Assembly: GCA_035326105.1 (NCBI GenBank)
Contig: DAOKYO010000002.1
Coordinates: 124,001 to 188,000, forward strand
Direction: 5' to 3'
Source of the DNA: Bacilli bacterium
GTDB lineage: Bacteria > Bacillota_I > Bacilli_A > RFN20 > CAG-826
DNA: 64,000 nt
The stretch's first letter is position 1; every line of letters starts with the position of its first letter. The notes under the pieces were generated by a model, which worked only from the letters and a program-made list of their open reading frames with translations, was not told the DNA's origin and made no database searches. Shown here in pieces: positions 44,256 to 53,952 of this stretch. Made by a program: the position numbers and the translations under genes.

Positions 44256-45290
44256 TTACTTAATACGAACGTATTGCTGTAAAAAGCGAATATCGTTGGT
44301 ATAAAATTTTCTAATATCATCAATGCCATAGCGAAGCATGGCCACCCGCTCGATGCCAATACCAAAGGCAAAGCCTTGATATTCATCGGGGTCATATCCA
44401 TTCATTCGCAGGACATTGGGATGAACCATTCCCGCCCCTAAGATTTCAATCCACCCCGTTCCTTTGCAAACGGAGCAACCTTTTCCTCCGCACTCAAAGC
44501 AACTGACATCGACCTCTACACTTGGTTCGGTAAAAGGGAAGTAACTTGAACGAAGACGAATCTCTCTTTTCTCGCCAAACATTCTTTTTATAAATAACTC
44601 CAAAGTCGCCTTTAAATTAGCCATATTGATGTTTTTATCGATAACCAATCCTTCGACTTGGGCAAATTGATGGGAGTGCGTTGCATCATCGTCATCGCGA
44701 CGAAATACTTTTCCCGGGCAGATAACTTTAATAGGTTGCCCTTTTTTTTCTTGCATTACCCGAGCCTGAACGGGCGAAGTATGGGTCCGCAACAATGTCT
44801 TGTCATCAATATAAAAACTATCCTGCATATCGCGCGCGGGGTGATCGGCGGGGATATTAAGCAACTCAAAATTAAAGTGATCGGATTCAATCTCCGGACC
44901 TTCGGCAATCTCATATCCCATCCCGATAAAAATCCCTTCGATTTCGTCTTTGATGAGAAACAGGGGATTGATACCCCCGGGGAAATAATTTTTACCCGGC
45001 AAAGTCAAATCGATTTTTTCCTGCTCCAATTGTTGAGAAAGGGCAATTTGCTCAAGCTTTTGTTTTTTGTCCGCTAAAAGTAAATTAGCTTCTTCTTTAA
45101 GTGCATTTACTTCCTTCCCGTATTCCGCTTTTTCCTCGGTAGGAATATTGCGCATCAATTGCATTAATTCGCTGATTTTGCCTTTTTTGGCATAGTAAAT
45201 GTTAAAAATGGCGGTCAGATCTTCCAGTGATTTGGCTTCCGAAATTTTAACCTTAATTTCATTTAGTAAACTGTCGAGATTACCTTTCAT
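44256..45290 (-). CDS. pheS: Phenylalanyl-tRNA synthetase alpha chain
   Basis: Catalytic subunit, 344 aa from ATG 45290, which has AGGAGG six bases upstream. The longer in-frame reading to 45347 would translate the T-box leader and is rejected. N-terminal coiled coil (about 1-90), then class II core with RTHTSPVQARVM (motif 1-2), QVEGLVIDKNI, FPFTEPSVEVDVSC, and GFAFGIGIERVAML (motif 3). A CFECGGKGCSVCKGTGW insert adds a zinc-finger-like cysteine cluster, as in some Firmicutes. T-box leader upstream. Confidence 0.97.
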   Translation of the reverse strand: MKGNLDSLLNEIKVKISEAKSLEDLTAIFNIYYAKKGKISELMQLMRNIPTEEKAEYGKEVNALKEEANLLLADKKQKLEQIALSQQLEQEKIDLTLPGKNYFPGGINPLFLIKDEIEGIFIGMGYEIAEGPEIESDHFNFELLNIPADHPARDMQDSFYIDDKTLLRTHTSPVQARVMQEKKGQPIKVICPGKVFRRDDDDATHSHQFAQVEGLVIDKNINMANLKATLELFIKRMFGEKREIRLRSSYFPFTEPSVEVDVSCFECGGKGCSVCKGTGWIEILGAGMVHPNVLRMNGYDPDEYQGFAFGIGIERVAMLRYGIDDIRKFYTNDIRFLQQYVRIK

Positions 45291-45512
45291 ATATCCTCCT
45301 AAAAAATAAAAAAACTTACGTTCAGGAACGAACATTCGCGGTACCATCCTGATTCGTAAGTATTATTTTTACGCTCTTAATTGCATTTAACGCATGCTAC
45401 GGGGCGATCTTAACCCGGCTCATCGGTGAATTCGGTTAACTCTATTGGGGATCTCACACCAACACTCCCTCGCTGACAATAGAAGACAAACGTACTACTC
45501 CGAATCAATGCC
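45291..45512 (-). promoter_or_regulatory. T-box leader of pheS-pheT
   Basis: Minus strand T-box AGGATGGTACCGCGA (45350-45336), flanked by ACTTACGAATCAGGA and TCCTGAACGTAAGT, which pair as the terminator, then a T-run (45314-45307). Stem I region extends to about 45500. Expected to sense uncharged tRNA-Phe. Confidence 0.9.
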
Positions 45513-45518
45513 GATTAA

Positions 45519-45527
45519 ATTATAACA
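45519..45527 (-). promoter_or_regulatory. Extended -10 promoter of pheS-pheT
   Basis: Minus strand TGTTATAAT, an extended -10 element. The region 17 bases upstream is a poor -35 box. Confidence 0.6.
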
Positions 45528-45541
45528 CGCAGCCGAAAAAG

Positions 45542-46288
45542 TTATAAGTGGGTATTTTGCTTTAATTGATACATTAAAATGCCCGCGGCCACTCCGGCAT
45601 TCAACGAATCGACATCTTTGATGGGAATGATCACCTTGTCCGTCGCCGCCTTCAGTACAGTTTCGCTTATTCCCTGACCTTCGTTACCGATTACTAAGAT
45701 ATATTTTCCTTTGACTTTCAGGTTTTTGATATCGACGCTTTCCTTATCTAACGAAGAAGCGATAATCTGATATTTATTCTCCCGGGCATAGGTGATAAAC
45801 TCTTTTGAACTCATCCGTACCAGGGGAAGCGAAAAAATTGTTCCTTGCGAGGCCATGATCGTTTTTTGATTGTAAAAATCGGCACTTTCGTAACTGGCGA
45901 TAATCCCCTCAAAACCGAATGCCGTCGCGGTTCTAATGATGGTTCCCATATTGCCCGGATCTTGAATCCCATCAAGAAATAAAAGGTTGGTCTTATTTAT
46001 AACGCTGCCATTCGGCTTTTCGACAATCGCCAGCACATCCGGAACCGATTTTAATGAACTCATCTTCGCCATCACATCATAACTGACCCTTATTTCATCG
46101 CGGTCAAACCCCTCTTTTAAACAAAAAACCTTCTGAATGACTTTTTTTGATTTAGCCATCGAAAATAGGTGTTCGCCTTCAATAATAAAGCTATTGGTCG
46201 CGTCGCGATATTTTTTTTCTTTTAAGGCGATGACTTGCTTGACCAAATCATTGCTTCGACTAGATATAATTTTCGTTTCTCGCGTCAT
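45542..46288 (-). CDS. TrmH/SpoU family RNA 2'-O-methyltransferase
   Basis: SAM-dependent RNA ribose methyltransferase of the SPOUT class, 248 aa. N-terminal substrate-binding part (SRSNDLVKQVIALKEKKYRDATNSFIIEGEHLF), motif 1 LDGIQDPGNMGTIIRTA, motif 2 LVIGNEGQGIS, motif 3 IPIKDVDSLNAGVAAGILMYQL. Matches the RlmB/TsnR-like group adjacent to pheS in Firmicutes (ysgA). Target nucleotide unknown. AAAGGAA precedes the ATG; the gene overlaps the upstream peptidase gene by 29 bp. Confidence 0.9.
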   Translation of the reverse strand: MTRETKIISSRSNDLVKQVIALKEKKYRDATNSFIIEGEHLFSMAKSKKVIQKVFCLKEGFDRDEIRVSYDVMAKMSSLKSVPDVLAIVEKPNGSVINKTNLLFLDGIQDPGNMGTIIRTATAFGFEGIIASYESADFYNQKTIMASQGTIFSLPLVRMSSKEFITYARENKYQIIASSLDKESVDIKNLKVKGKYILVIGNEGQGISETVLKAATDKVIIPIKDVDSLNAGVAAGILMYQLKQNTHL

Positions 46289-46871
46289 GGTAAATTCCTT
46301 TCTTCATCTGTTTGGATAGTCGGTGATAATCCGGCATATATTTATAAATAATCTGGTAGAAATGCGGGCCGTGATTAAACTCATAATAATGGGCCAGCTC
46401 ATGAATTATGATCGAGTCGATGATGGCGTAATCATAATGAACAAGAAAACTGGCAAACGTCAAAGTATGGCTTGCCCGCGAATTTGAACCCGCCAGTTTT
46501 CGCATACTTCGTACCCTAATCTTATAAAAAGGCGCGATGTTCATCTTTTTTTCAAAAAAGGGGACTTTGACTGCCAAGTAGGCCAACAGACGATCTTTTT
46601 TTTCTTCTTCGCTCAAATCGCGCTCAATCTTTTTGCCGAACAGATAATTTGCAACTTGGTTTAAAGATAATTTTTTTTCGGTCCGAGCAATCAAATTTTC
46701 CCCGGACTGAATGATAATTTGAAATATTAAATTTTTTGTAGCTACCGGAGGCGCACTGACATAAAAAGTATCATTTCGAAAACGAAGATATATATTCTTA
46801 ATCAATTTATGGGTAATATTAACCTTGTAGAGTCGGTTATTAATGCTAATTGTCGCTTCTTTAATTCTCAT
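46260..46871 (-). CDS. YgjP-like metallopeptidase (DUF45)
   Basis: A 203-aa protein of the YgjP/WLM (DUF45, M48-like) family. The zinc motif is IIHELAHYYEFNHGPHFYQI (HExxH plus the later His). The N-terminal half is a beta-rich RNA- or protein-binding-like domain. Soluble, substrate unknown. Overlaps the start of the TrmH-family gene downstream. Confidence 0.85.
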   Translation of the reverse strand: MRIKEATISINNRLYKVNITHKLIKNIYLRFRNDTFYVSAPPVATKNLIFQIIIQSGENLIARTEKKLSLNQVANYLFGKKIERDLSEEEKKDRLLAYLAVKVPFFEKKMNIAPFYKIRVRSMRKLAGSNSRASHTLTFASFLVHYDYAIIDSIIIHELAHYYEFNHGPHFYQIIYKYMPDYHRLSKQMKKGIYHDARNENYI

Positions 46872-46946
46872 ATCAATAGTATAGCGATTATTGGCACGAA
46901 AACTAGTAAAAGTAAAGCGAATAATATAGAATAATTACGAGGAAGA

Positions 46947-47405
46947 ATGATGGAAAAGATTTTAGTATCGGCATGCCTAGTTGGAATTAATTGTCGCTAC
47001 GATGGCCGGAGCAAAATCAACGGGGATATTGAATCCTTAAGAGAATATTTTGATTTTATATTGATTTGTCCGGAAGTTGAAGGCGGCCTACCAACGCCCC
47101 GTGCTCCCAGCGAAAGAAATGGCGAAAAAGTTATCAATTCACTAGGCGCGGATAATACTTCTTTCTTTTTACAGGGAGCGCACAAAGCTTTAAAGCTTGC
47201 TCAGGCCAATAACGTCCGTTTTGCGCTTTTAAAAAGTAGGTCACCGTCATGTGGCTTAGGGCTGATATATGACGGCACATTTAGCAAAACATTGGCCCCG
47301 GGGAACGGAGTGACAGCCGATCTGCTGCTCGCTCACGGAATAGAAGTTTTTTCGGAAGATCAAATTGAGGATTTGTTATGCAAAATTCAACTGTCAGAAA
47401 AATGA
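46947..47405 (+). CDS. DUF523 family protein
   Basis: A 152-aa protein of the DUF523 family: SACLVGINCRYDGRSK at the N-terminus, CPEVEGGLPTPRAPSER, and KSRSPSCGLGLIYDGTF. The conserved Cys residues suggest metal binding, but the function is unknown. AGGAAG precedes the ATG. The ECF transporter gene overlaps its last 28 bases, so the two are coupled. Confidence 0.88.
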   Translation: MMEKILVSACLVGINCRYDGRSKINGDIESLREYFDFILICPEVEGGLPTPRAPSERNGEKVINSLGADNTSFFLQGAHKALKLAQANNVRFALLKSRSPSCGLGLIYDGTFSKTLAPGNGVTADLLLAHGIEVFSEDQIEDLLCKIQLSEK

Positions 47406-47884
47406 CTTTAATCGCTCTTTTAGCCGCCGTTACCTACCTTGCTACTGCATTTTTGCGAGTGCCCTATGCCGGGAACCAAGGCTATTTGAATTTTGGGGAT
47501 GCCATAATTCTTTTTGCTGCCTGCTTTATCGATCCGATATCGGGAGGAATTGTCGGCGTCATCGGAGCCGGATTGGCGGATTTTACGTTCGGATATATTC
47601 AATTCTTACCTTTCACCATTGTAATAAAATTTGTCATGGGTCTTATTGCCGGCTTTTTTTACCGCTACGGAAAGGGATTTGTTCGCTACGTAGGCATTGT
47701 TATCTCGAGTTTGATTATGGTCATCGGCTATGCATTTGCCTATTACCTTTTATACGGAGGCTGGGGAGCGGTTGTCGCTTATTCGCCTTTTGATATCGTG
47801 CAAGCGGTCGTTGCCGTTATTATGGGTTTAATATTGATTTTCACTGCCAAAAAAGTTCGCCTTATGCGCGAGAGCGATAATTAA
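47378..47884 (+). CDS. ECF transporter substrate-binding (S) component
   Basis: A 168-aa membrane protein with five or six helices. The segment NFGDAIILFAACFIDPISGGIVGVIGAGLADF is typical of ECF S components, as is the N-terminal RKMTLIALLAAVTYLATAFLRVP. The vitamin or other substrate cannot be told; the outline is nearest to the broad PF07155/PF12822 groups. It needs the shared EcfA-A'-T energising module, which is not in the window. Coupled to the DUF523 gene upstream. Confidence 0.85.
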   Translation: MQNSTVRKMTLIALLAAVTYLATAFLRVPYAGNQGYLNFGDAIILFAACFIDPISGGIVGVIGAGLADFTFGYIQFLPFTIVIKFVMGLIAGFFYRYGKGFVRYVGIVISSLIMVIGYAFAYYLLYGGWGAVVAYSPFDIVQAVVAVIMGLILIFTAKKVRLMRESDN

Positions 47885-47924
47885 TCTTTTGCCCTATTTG
47901 ATGTTATTAATTTTCACTTTTAAT

Positions 47925-47958
47925 AAAAAGCCCCGAATTACTTTCGAGGCTTTTCTTT
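47925..47958. terminator. Bidirectional terminator
   Basis: AAAAGCCCCGAA and TTTCGAGGCTTTT form a stem with A/T runs on both sides, between the convergent ECF S-component and M42 peptidase genes. Confidence 0.8.
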
Positions 47959-48002
47959 ATAAACCAAGTTATTTTCAAATAAAAAGAGAAATAAAATGCA
48001 GC

Positions 48003-49088
48003 TCAGTGCTTCGATTCCTTTAGCGAAACAACAACTTCCTTATCAATACGCGCGATGGCTTCTGTCATCAAGTCGACCATCGCCACATAATCATTATAAT
48101 CGATGATACTCACGTGACTATGGAAGTAACGACAAGGTAAACTTACCGTCATATTCACTATGCCATCAAATTGTTTATGGATAGCGCCGCTATCCGTTCC
48201 GCCGGCGGTCAATAAATCGTAGCAATACTTAATTTTTCTTTCCTGGGCAATTGATTCCACCCAATCAAACAAACCGCGATGCGCGATGACTGAACTATCC
48301 ATAATGGAAAGAGCCACTCCCGCTCCCAAACGCGAAGGTGAGTTAGGGGCCCCCGGTAAATCGTAGGACATTGTAACATCGGTTGCAAAGGCAATATCGG
48401 GTTTAACATGATAAGCGGCAGTTCCCGCCCCCCGCAAACCTACTTCCTCTTGAACGGTTCCAGCAAAAACAACGTTGCATCTATGGCCGCGAGCTTTTAA
48501 ATTTTTAATAACTTCAATGCCGACGGCTACGCTCGCCCGATCGTCCCAGGCTTTGCCAAGAAGCGCGGTTCCGTTATTCATCACGCGGAAACTTTGCAGG
48601 GGAGTGACGGTGTCGCCGATTCTGATTCCCATATCTTCAACCTGTTTTCGGCTATCAACACCTAAATCAAGATACATATCTTTGAGATCCATGACCTTGT
48701 TTTTTTGATCGGCGGGCATCCCATGCGGAGGCTGTGCCCCAGTAACTCCGACGTATTCATGACCATCCCGTGTTTTAACAACAAATTCATGCGCCGGTAT
48801 CACGTGACCCCACCACCCTCCGACATTGCCGAGGCGGATAAGTCCACTTTCCTCAATGCGTAGGACCATAAAACCAATCTCATCCATATGGGCGGTAAAA
48901 AGAACGGTCGGTTCTCCTTTTTCTCCCGGTAAATAGGCTAAAGTAGAGCCGAGATTATCAAATTCAAAATGATCGACGTCATCCTTCAAATACCGCTGAA
49001 TCAAACGGCTTACTTCCCTTTCATTCCCGGAAATTCCCCGAACTTCCGAGACTTCTTTAAGTAAAAGTAATCTTTCTTCTTTATTCAT
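48003..49088 (-). CDS. M42 family glutamyl aminopeptidase
   Basis: Dinuclear metal aminopeptidase of the M42 (FrvX/PepA-like) family, 361 aa, cytoplasmic tetrahedral enzyme that finishes peptide degradation. Ligands: His in TAHMDEIGFMV, Asp in KAWDDRASVAVG, Glu pair in TVQEEVGLRGAG, Asp in FATDVTMSYD and His in CRYFHSHVS. Length normal. Preceded by the dUTPase gene with a 15-bp gap and probably read with it. Confidence 0.95.
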   Translation of the reverse strand: MNKEERLLLLKEVSEVRGISGNEREVSRLIQRYLKDDVDHFEFDNLGSTLAYLPGEKGEPTVLFTAHMDEIGFMVLRIEESGLIRLGNVGGWWGHVIPAHEFVVKTRDGHEYVGVTGAQPPHGMPADQKNKVMDLKDMYLDLGVDSRKQVEDMGIRIGDTVTPLQSFRVMNNGTALLGKAWDDRASVAVGIEVIKNLKARGHRCNVVFAGTVQEEVGLRGAGTAAYHVKPDIAFATDVTMSYDLPGAPNSPSRLGAGVALSIMDSSVIAHRGLFDWVESIAQERKIKYCYDLLTAGGTDSGAIHKQFDGIVNMTVSLPCRYFHSHVSIIDYNDYVAMVDLMTEAIARIDKEVVVSLKESKH

Positions 49089-49103
49089 AATAAAATCCTC
49101 ACT

Positions 49104-49604
49104 TCAGTAATTATTGTCTTGACGTTTAAAATTCTCGGCATTTTTTTTTAAATAGGCGTCTATGATATCGCTTTCAGAAAAATTTATTGCCTTGGATATC
49201 GTTAAAAAAGAAGCGAAAGCAGCCTTATACTCCGCTAGAGATTCCTTGATAAAAAATGTCTCGAACTTCTGATAGACATCAAGAATAAGCGTTGAGAGAA
49301 CATTTGTTCTCGGCTCCAAAAATTCAATTTGTTCAACTTTAAGATTTTTAGCCAGTCCCAACGAAAGCAAAAAGTGTAGAACATCCGCGTACTCATCCAA
49401 TAGTCGTTCTTTCGACTCACCGGTCTTGGTAGACCAAAATTTAAAAGTGCGCGTGGCATTGGCAAATTCACCGAGTTCAACCAGAAGAGCGAGTTTTCTT
49501 TTAACTAATGTCGATGCATAATCAACATTTTTATCGGCATGAATTCGCCTATCCAACTCGCTTTGTTTAGAAAACAGCAGATTGAGGGCAAAGACTTCGC
49601 TCAT
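49104..49604 (-). CDS. Dimeric all-alpha dUTPase
   Basis: dUTPase_2 family (PF08761), 166 aa, hydrolysing dUTP to dUMP and keeping uracil out of DNA. Family signature VELGEFANATRTFKFWS holds the metal-binding Glu residues, and LLDEYADVLHFLLSLGL the second set. The gene overlaps the end of glgP by 4 bp, so it is in the glgB-glgP transcript, without an obvious functional link. Confidence 0.9.
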   Translation of the reverse strand: MSEVFALNLLFSKQSELDRRIHADKNVDYASTLVKRKLALLVELGEFANATRTFKFWSTKTGESKERLLDEYADVLHFLLSLGLAKNLKVEQIEFLEPRTNVLSTLILDVYQKFETFFIKESLAEYKAAFASFLTISKAINFSESDIIDAYLKKNAENFKRQDNNY

Positions 49605-52018
49605 AAGACCTCCAAATGCCAGATATCGCGATTATACTCGCTGATGGTCCGATCGGTGGAAAAGAAACCGCTCATGGCAATATTGTAAAGACATGCCCGC
49701 GCCCATTCGTTGCGATTTGAATAGTAGAATTGGTCGATCTTTTTTGAAGCCTCCAGGTAAGCGCGAAAGTCTTCTAAAATTAGATACTCATCGCCCCGAT
49801 ACATGATTTCATCAAAAATCGCCCGAAATTTATCGTTATCCCCATTGCTCCAGAAACCATTAATCAAACTATCGATGATAATCTTGACATCAGCATCGGA
49901 ATTATAGACATCCCAAGGATTGTAACCGCTGTTCCGCTTAGCCATAACTTCTTCTTCTTTCAACCCAAAAATATAACAATTATCCGACCCCACGCGCTCG
50001 CTGATTTCGACATTAGCACCATCTAGAGTGCCCAGGGTCAAAGCGCCGTTCATCATAAACTTCATGTTGGAAGTGCCGCTGGCTTCCTTTCCCGCTGTTG
50101 ATATTTGTTCACTTATATCCGCAGCGGGGATGATAACTTCCGCGCTGCTTACCGAATAGTTTTCAATAAAGACAATCTTCATAAATTGCGATACGTACTC
50201 GTCGTTATTAACCATATCGGCCACCGCATTGATTAATTCAATTACTTTTTTGGCAAAAAAGTAACTTGGCGCCGCTTTCGCTCCGAATATATACGTCTTT
50301 GCCATCGGCTTATAATCGGGATTGTTCTTAATTTTATTGTATAGATACATAATCCGAAAGACATTCATCAACTGGCGCTTATAGGCATGAAGACGCTTAA
50401 TTTGAACATCAAAAATTGAATTGACGTCAATGTCGATATTATTATGATTTTTCACATAGGCGGCAAGTTTTCGTTTATTCTCAAGTTTAATCGCCAAAAA
50501 TTCGTCCTGAAGTTCCTTTTCATCGACAAAGGATCTTAATTTTTCCAAATCGGAAGGGGCGGTAATCCAGCCTTCGCCAATCCGGTTAGTCACTTCTTTC
50601 GCTAGTTCAGGATTGGCATACAGGAACCACCGGCGATGGGTAATACCATTGGTTTTATTATTGAATTTTTGAGGCATTAATTTATAAAAATCCGGGAAAG
50701 TTTGCGTTTCCAAAATCTTGGTATGTAGGGCCGCGACTCCGTTAATGCTATAGACGGTATATAGCGCAAGATTAGTCATATGGACCATGCCATCGCGAAG
50801 AATTGCCATATTGCGTTTGGCATCATCGGACAATTTTCTTTCGTTAAAGAATATTTGCGACCGGCGATGAATTTCCTCAATGATCATGTAGCAACGTGGG
50901 GTCAGCGTCTGAACATATTGTATCGGCCATTTTTCCAGCGCCTCAACCATAACTGTGTGATTGGTATAGGCCATAACGTGAGTGACTTGATCCCAAGCCT
51001 CATCCCAACCAAAGCCATACTCATCCATTAGAATTCGCATCAGCTCAGGTATCGCTAAAATCGGATGCGTGTCGTTAAGCTGAAAAACAAACTTATCTTT
51101 AAAATTCTTCAACGAACTGTACTTTCTCAGATGCCCGCGAACCGACGATTGAAGTCCGGCGCTGACGAGAAAGTATTGTTGACGTAAACGCAGAAGTTTT
51201 CCGTGCTCCGTACTGTCATCGGGATATAGGCCGTGGCAGAGTTCTTTAAGGGTCTGCAGGTAATCTTCAAAAGCCTGATCCTTGGGAAGATTTTCTTCGC
51301 TAGGTTCGGCGCTCCATAGACGGAGCGTATTAGCCACGCCGTTACGATAGCCAATAATCGACATATCATAGGGCACCGCCTTAACACAGACCGGATCCAC
51401 CGTTCGAATGCCATAACTACCGTCCGCTTTGGTATAAGTCTCGGCGTGTCCATAGAACTTTACTTCGACCGAGTGTTTGGGTTTTCTAACTTCCCAAACG
51501 TTGCCATTTACCAACCATTGATCGGGAACTTCCACCTGACTGCCATTTACGATTTTTTGTTTAAAAAATCCATACTCATAACGAATGCAGTTGCCGTGGC
51601 CTGGATAGCCCAGCGAGGCGATTGAATCCATAAAGCAAGCCGCTAGCCGTCCGAGGCCACCGTTGCCCAGTCCAGCATCGGCTTCCTGGTTTTCTAGATC
51701 GTGAATATCAATTCCCATTTCCTTTAAACCATCGCGCGCGACCGAGTAGATTCCTAAATTCATCATATTGTTGACCAGCAAGCGGCCAATTAAAAATTCC
51801 ATTGAAAAATATATCAATTGTTTTCGATTATCGGCCATAATTTCATCGCGGGTATTGCGCCAATTAAAAGCGCTAAAATCGCGAACCATCGTGCCTAAAA
51901 TATCATACCGTTCGGTAATGTGACTTTCCTTAACCGAGCGGCCATATTTCTCAATCAAACGTTTTTCAAATTCGCTTTTAAAGACTTCTTTACTATCAAA
52001 CATATTGCTGTGTACCAT
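49601..52018 (-). CDS. glgP: Glycogen phosphorylase
   Basis: Releases glucose-1-phosphate from glycogen, 805 aa. N-terminal GNGGLGRLAACF, FQLNDTHPILAIPELMRIL, and the PLP-binding segment KEASGTSNMKFMMNGALTLGTLDGANVEI with the lysine. GAGG precedes the ATG. Follows glgB by 26 bp and is read with it; the pair covers branching and breakdown. No synthase (glgA) or ADP-glucose pyrophosphorylase (glgC) is in the window. Confidence 0.97.
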   Translation of the reverse strand: MVHSNMFDSKEVFKSEFEKRLIEKYGRSVKESHITERYDILGTMVRDFSAFNWRNTRDEIMADNRKQLIYFSMEFLIGRLLVNNMMNLGIYSVARDGLKEMGIDIHDLENQEADAGLGNGGLGRLAACFMDSIASLGYPGHGNCIRYEYGFFKQKIVNGSQVEVPDQWLVNGNVWEVRKPKHSVEVKFYGHAETYTKADGSYGIRTVDPVCVKAVPYDMSIIGYRNGVANTLRLWSAEPSEENLPKDQAFEDYLQTLKELCHGLYPDDSTEHGKLLRLRQQYFLVSAGLQSSVRGHLRKYSSLKNFKDKFVFQLNDTHPILAIPELMRILMDEYGFGWDEAWDQVTHVMAYTNHTVMVEALEKWPIQYVQTLTPRCYMIIEEIHRRSQIFFNERKLSDDAKRNMAILRDGMVHMTNLALYTVYSINGVAALHTKILETQTFPDFYKLMPQKFNNKTNGITHRRWFLYANPELAKEVTNRIGEGWITAPSDLEKLRSFVDEKELQDEFLAIKLENKRKLAAYVKNHNNIDIDVNSIFDVQIKRLHAYKRQLMNVFRIMYLYNKIKNNPDYKPMAKTYIFGAKAAPSYFFAKKVIELINAVADMVNNDEYVSQFMKIVFIENYSVSSAEVIIPAADISEQISTAGKEASGTSNMKFMMNGALTLGTLDGANVEISERVGSDNCYIFGLKEEEVMAKRNSGYNPWDVYNSDADVKIIIDSLINGFWSNGDNDKFRAIFDEIMYRGDEYLILEDFRAYLEASKKIDQFYYSNRNEWARACLYNIAMSGFFSTDRTISEYNRDIWHLEVL

Positions 52019-52044
52019 AATTCTTTCCTCTAATTTACTTGTAA

Positions 52045-53952
52045 TTACTTTTCGTTGTACTTTAAGATAATCGCTCCCAAAGACGCCAGTTTTATCGTTA
52101 AGCGGAAGGGGTGATTTTCCGGTCCGGAAGTTGAAATGGTGTCCAAGGGAAGTCCGTTGTATTGGTTCCAGCCGCCATAGACATCCTTGTCGGAATTAAA
52201 CAGTTCAATATACTGACCGGCGCGCGTAACGCCGATGTCATATTGCTCATAATAAACCGGTGTCATATTGAATATAAATATCAAATGTGACTTTCCAACC
52301 CGTCTTTCAAAGGCAAAAACCGATTGATTGCTGTTATCGACCATCAACCAATTAAAATGCGACGGATTATACTCTTCAAAACTTAGTGCTTCCTCATAGA
52401 CATAGATTCGATTTAAGTCGCGGACAAGCCGAGAAACGCTGTCGTGTTTAGGAAATTTCTTTAGTTCCCACGGAAGTGATTTTTCTTCGTTCCATTCATC
52501 AAAACTCGCCAATTCGTTTCCCATGAAAGAAAGTTTTTTCCCCGGATGAGCAAACATATAAACATAAAGATTACGCAAAAGAGCAAACTTTTGGTCGTAA
52601 TCGCCCCACATCTTGTTAATTAATGTTCCTTTGCCGTGGACAACCTCATCATGCGAAAGGGGCAACAGAAAATTCTCGCTGTAGAAATAGGCCATAGAAA
52701 AGGTAAGTTTGTTATGATCGTATTTCTTGTACACCGGATCGAGGGCATAATACTTTAAAGTATCGTTCATCCAACCTAAATCCCACTTATAATCAAAACC
52801 TAAACCTCCGTATTCCAGCGAGTGAGTGACTCCCGAATAATCGCTGCTATCTTCAGCTATCATCATCAGGGCCGGGAAACGATAGTGTAGTTTTCCGTTT
52901 AGACGCTTGACAAATTCAATGGCTCCCGAATTTTCCCCACGGGCGCGGTTTCCATCCCAAAAGATGATATTGCTAACCGCATCGACCCGCACACCATCAA
53001 AATGGAAATACTCAACATAATATGCAATTGCCGACATAAGAAAACTTCGGACGGGGTCTTTTCCTAAATCAAATTGAGGGGAACCCCATTGGGAGAAGGT
53101 ATTGGTTGGATCATCGTATTCATAAACGTGAGAACCGTCAAAGTTAATCAATCCAAACGGATCCGGAGCAAAATGAACGACAACGAAATCTAATATAACG
53201 CCGATTCCCGCTTGGTGAAGACGATCAACAAAACTCATAAGTTGCATTGGATTGCCATAACGGCTGTCCACGCTATAAAAGCCAGTTGCCTGATAGCCCC
53301 AACTTCCATCGAATGGGTATTGGGTAATCGGCATAATCTCAACATGGGTGTAACCATGTTCCTTAACATAGGGAATAAGATAATCGGCAACCTCTTCGTA
53401 ACTCAAAAAGCGATTTTCAATCTTGCCGAGCCACGATCCTAAATGAATCTCATATATACTCATCGGTCGGTCGAAATTGCGACTCCGATTATTCATATAG
53501 GGCTTGTCGTGCCATATAAACCCATCGATATTAAATAAGCGTGAGCATGAATTAGGCCGAAGTTCCGAGAAAAAAGCGAAAGGATCGGCTTTATCTACAT
53601 AATTTCCCTTGGCATCAAGAAAATGAAATTTATATGAATCATAGTTTTCCAATCCCCAGACTGTCGTTTCAAAAACACCCGCCGGGTCGATCTTTTTCAT
53701 AGGATTTGCTCCCGGTTGCCAGTTGTTCCAGCTACCGATAACACTGACATCAGCCGCCAGCGGCGCATAGAGACGAAAAACAACTCCTTTACGAGTAATT
53801 TTTCTCTTTTCACTCGTCGGTTTTTTTCCTTTTTCTATCGGAGGCAGGATATCAATTTCTTCGACTACATCCTCGATGAAATGAGCGCCAAAATAACGAA
53901 AACCGTCAATTGACTGACCAGTAAGATAGTCATAGAGCATTCCGTATGCCAT
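52045..53952 (-). CDS. glgB: 1,4-alpha-glucan branching enzyme
   Basis: GH13 branching enzyme, 635 aa. N-terminal CBM48 domain (about 50-150, GVVFRLYAPLAADVSVIGSWNNW), catalytic barrel with MPITQYPFDGSWGYQATGFYS, nucleophile Asp in FDGVRVDAVSN, the acid Glu in MMIAEDSS, and LSHDEVVHGKGTLI, then a C-terminal beta domain. The family's usual first N-domain is absent. First gene of the glgB-glgP operon. Confidence 0.96.
   Translation of the reverse strand: MAYGMLYDYLTGQSIDGFRYFGAHFIEDVVEEIDILPPIEKGKKPTSEKRKITRKGVVFRLYAPLAADVSVIGSWNNWQPGANPMKKIDPAGVFETTVWGLENYDSYKFHFLDAKGNYVDKADPFAFFSELRPNSCSRLFNIDGFIWHDKPYMNNRSRNFDRPMSIYEIHLGSWLGKIENRFLSYEEVADYLIPYVKEHGYTHVEIMPITQYPFDGSWGYQATGFYSVDSRYGNPMQLMSFVDRLHQAGIGVILDFVVVHFAPDPFGLINFDGSHVYEYDDPTNTFSQWGSPQFDLGKDPVRSFLMSAIAYYVEYFHFDGVRVDAVSNIIFWDGNRARGENSGAIEFVKRLNGKLHYRFPALMMIAEDSSDYSGVTHSLEYGGLGFDYKWDLGWMNDTLKYYALDPVYKKYDHNKLTFSMAYFYSENFLLPLSHDEVVHGKGTLINKMWGDYDQKFALLRNLYVYMFAHPGKKLSFMGNELASFDEWNEEKSLPWELKKFPKHDSVSRLVRDLNRIYVYEEALSFEEYNPSHFNWLMVDNSNQSVFAFERRVGKSHLIFIFNMTPVYYEQYDIGVTRAGQYIELFNSDKDVYGGWNQYNGLPLDTISTSGPENHPFRLTIKLASLGAIILKYNEK

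Noticed and set aside
45291..45347. Longer pheS with 19 extra N-terminal residues
   Set aside because: These codons are the T-box and terminator. AGGAGG stands correctly before the ATG at 45290.
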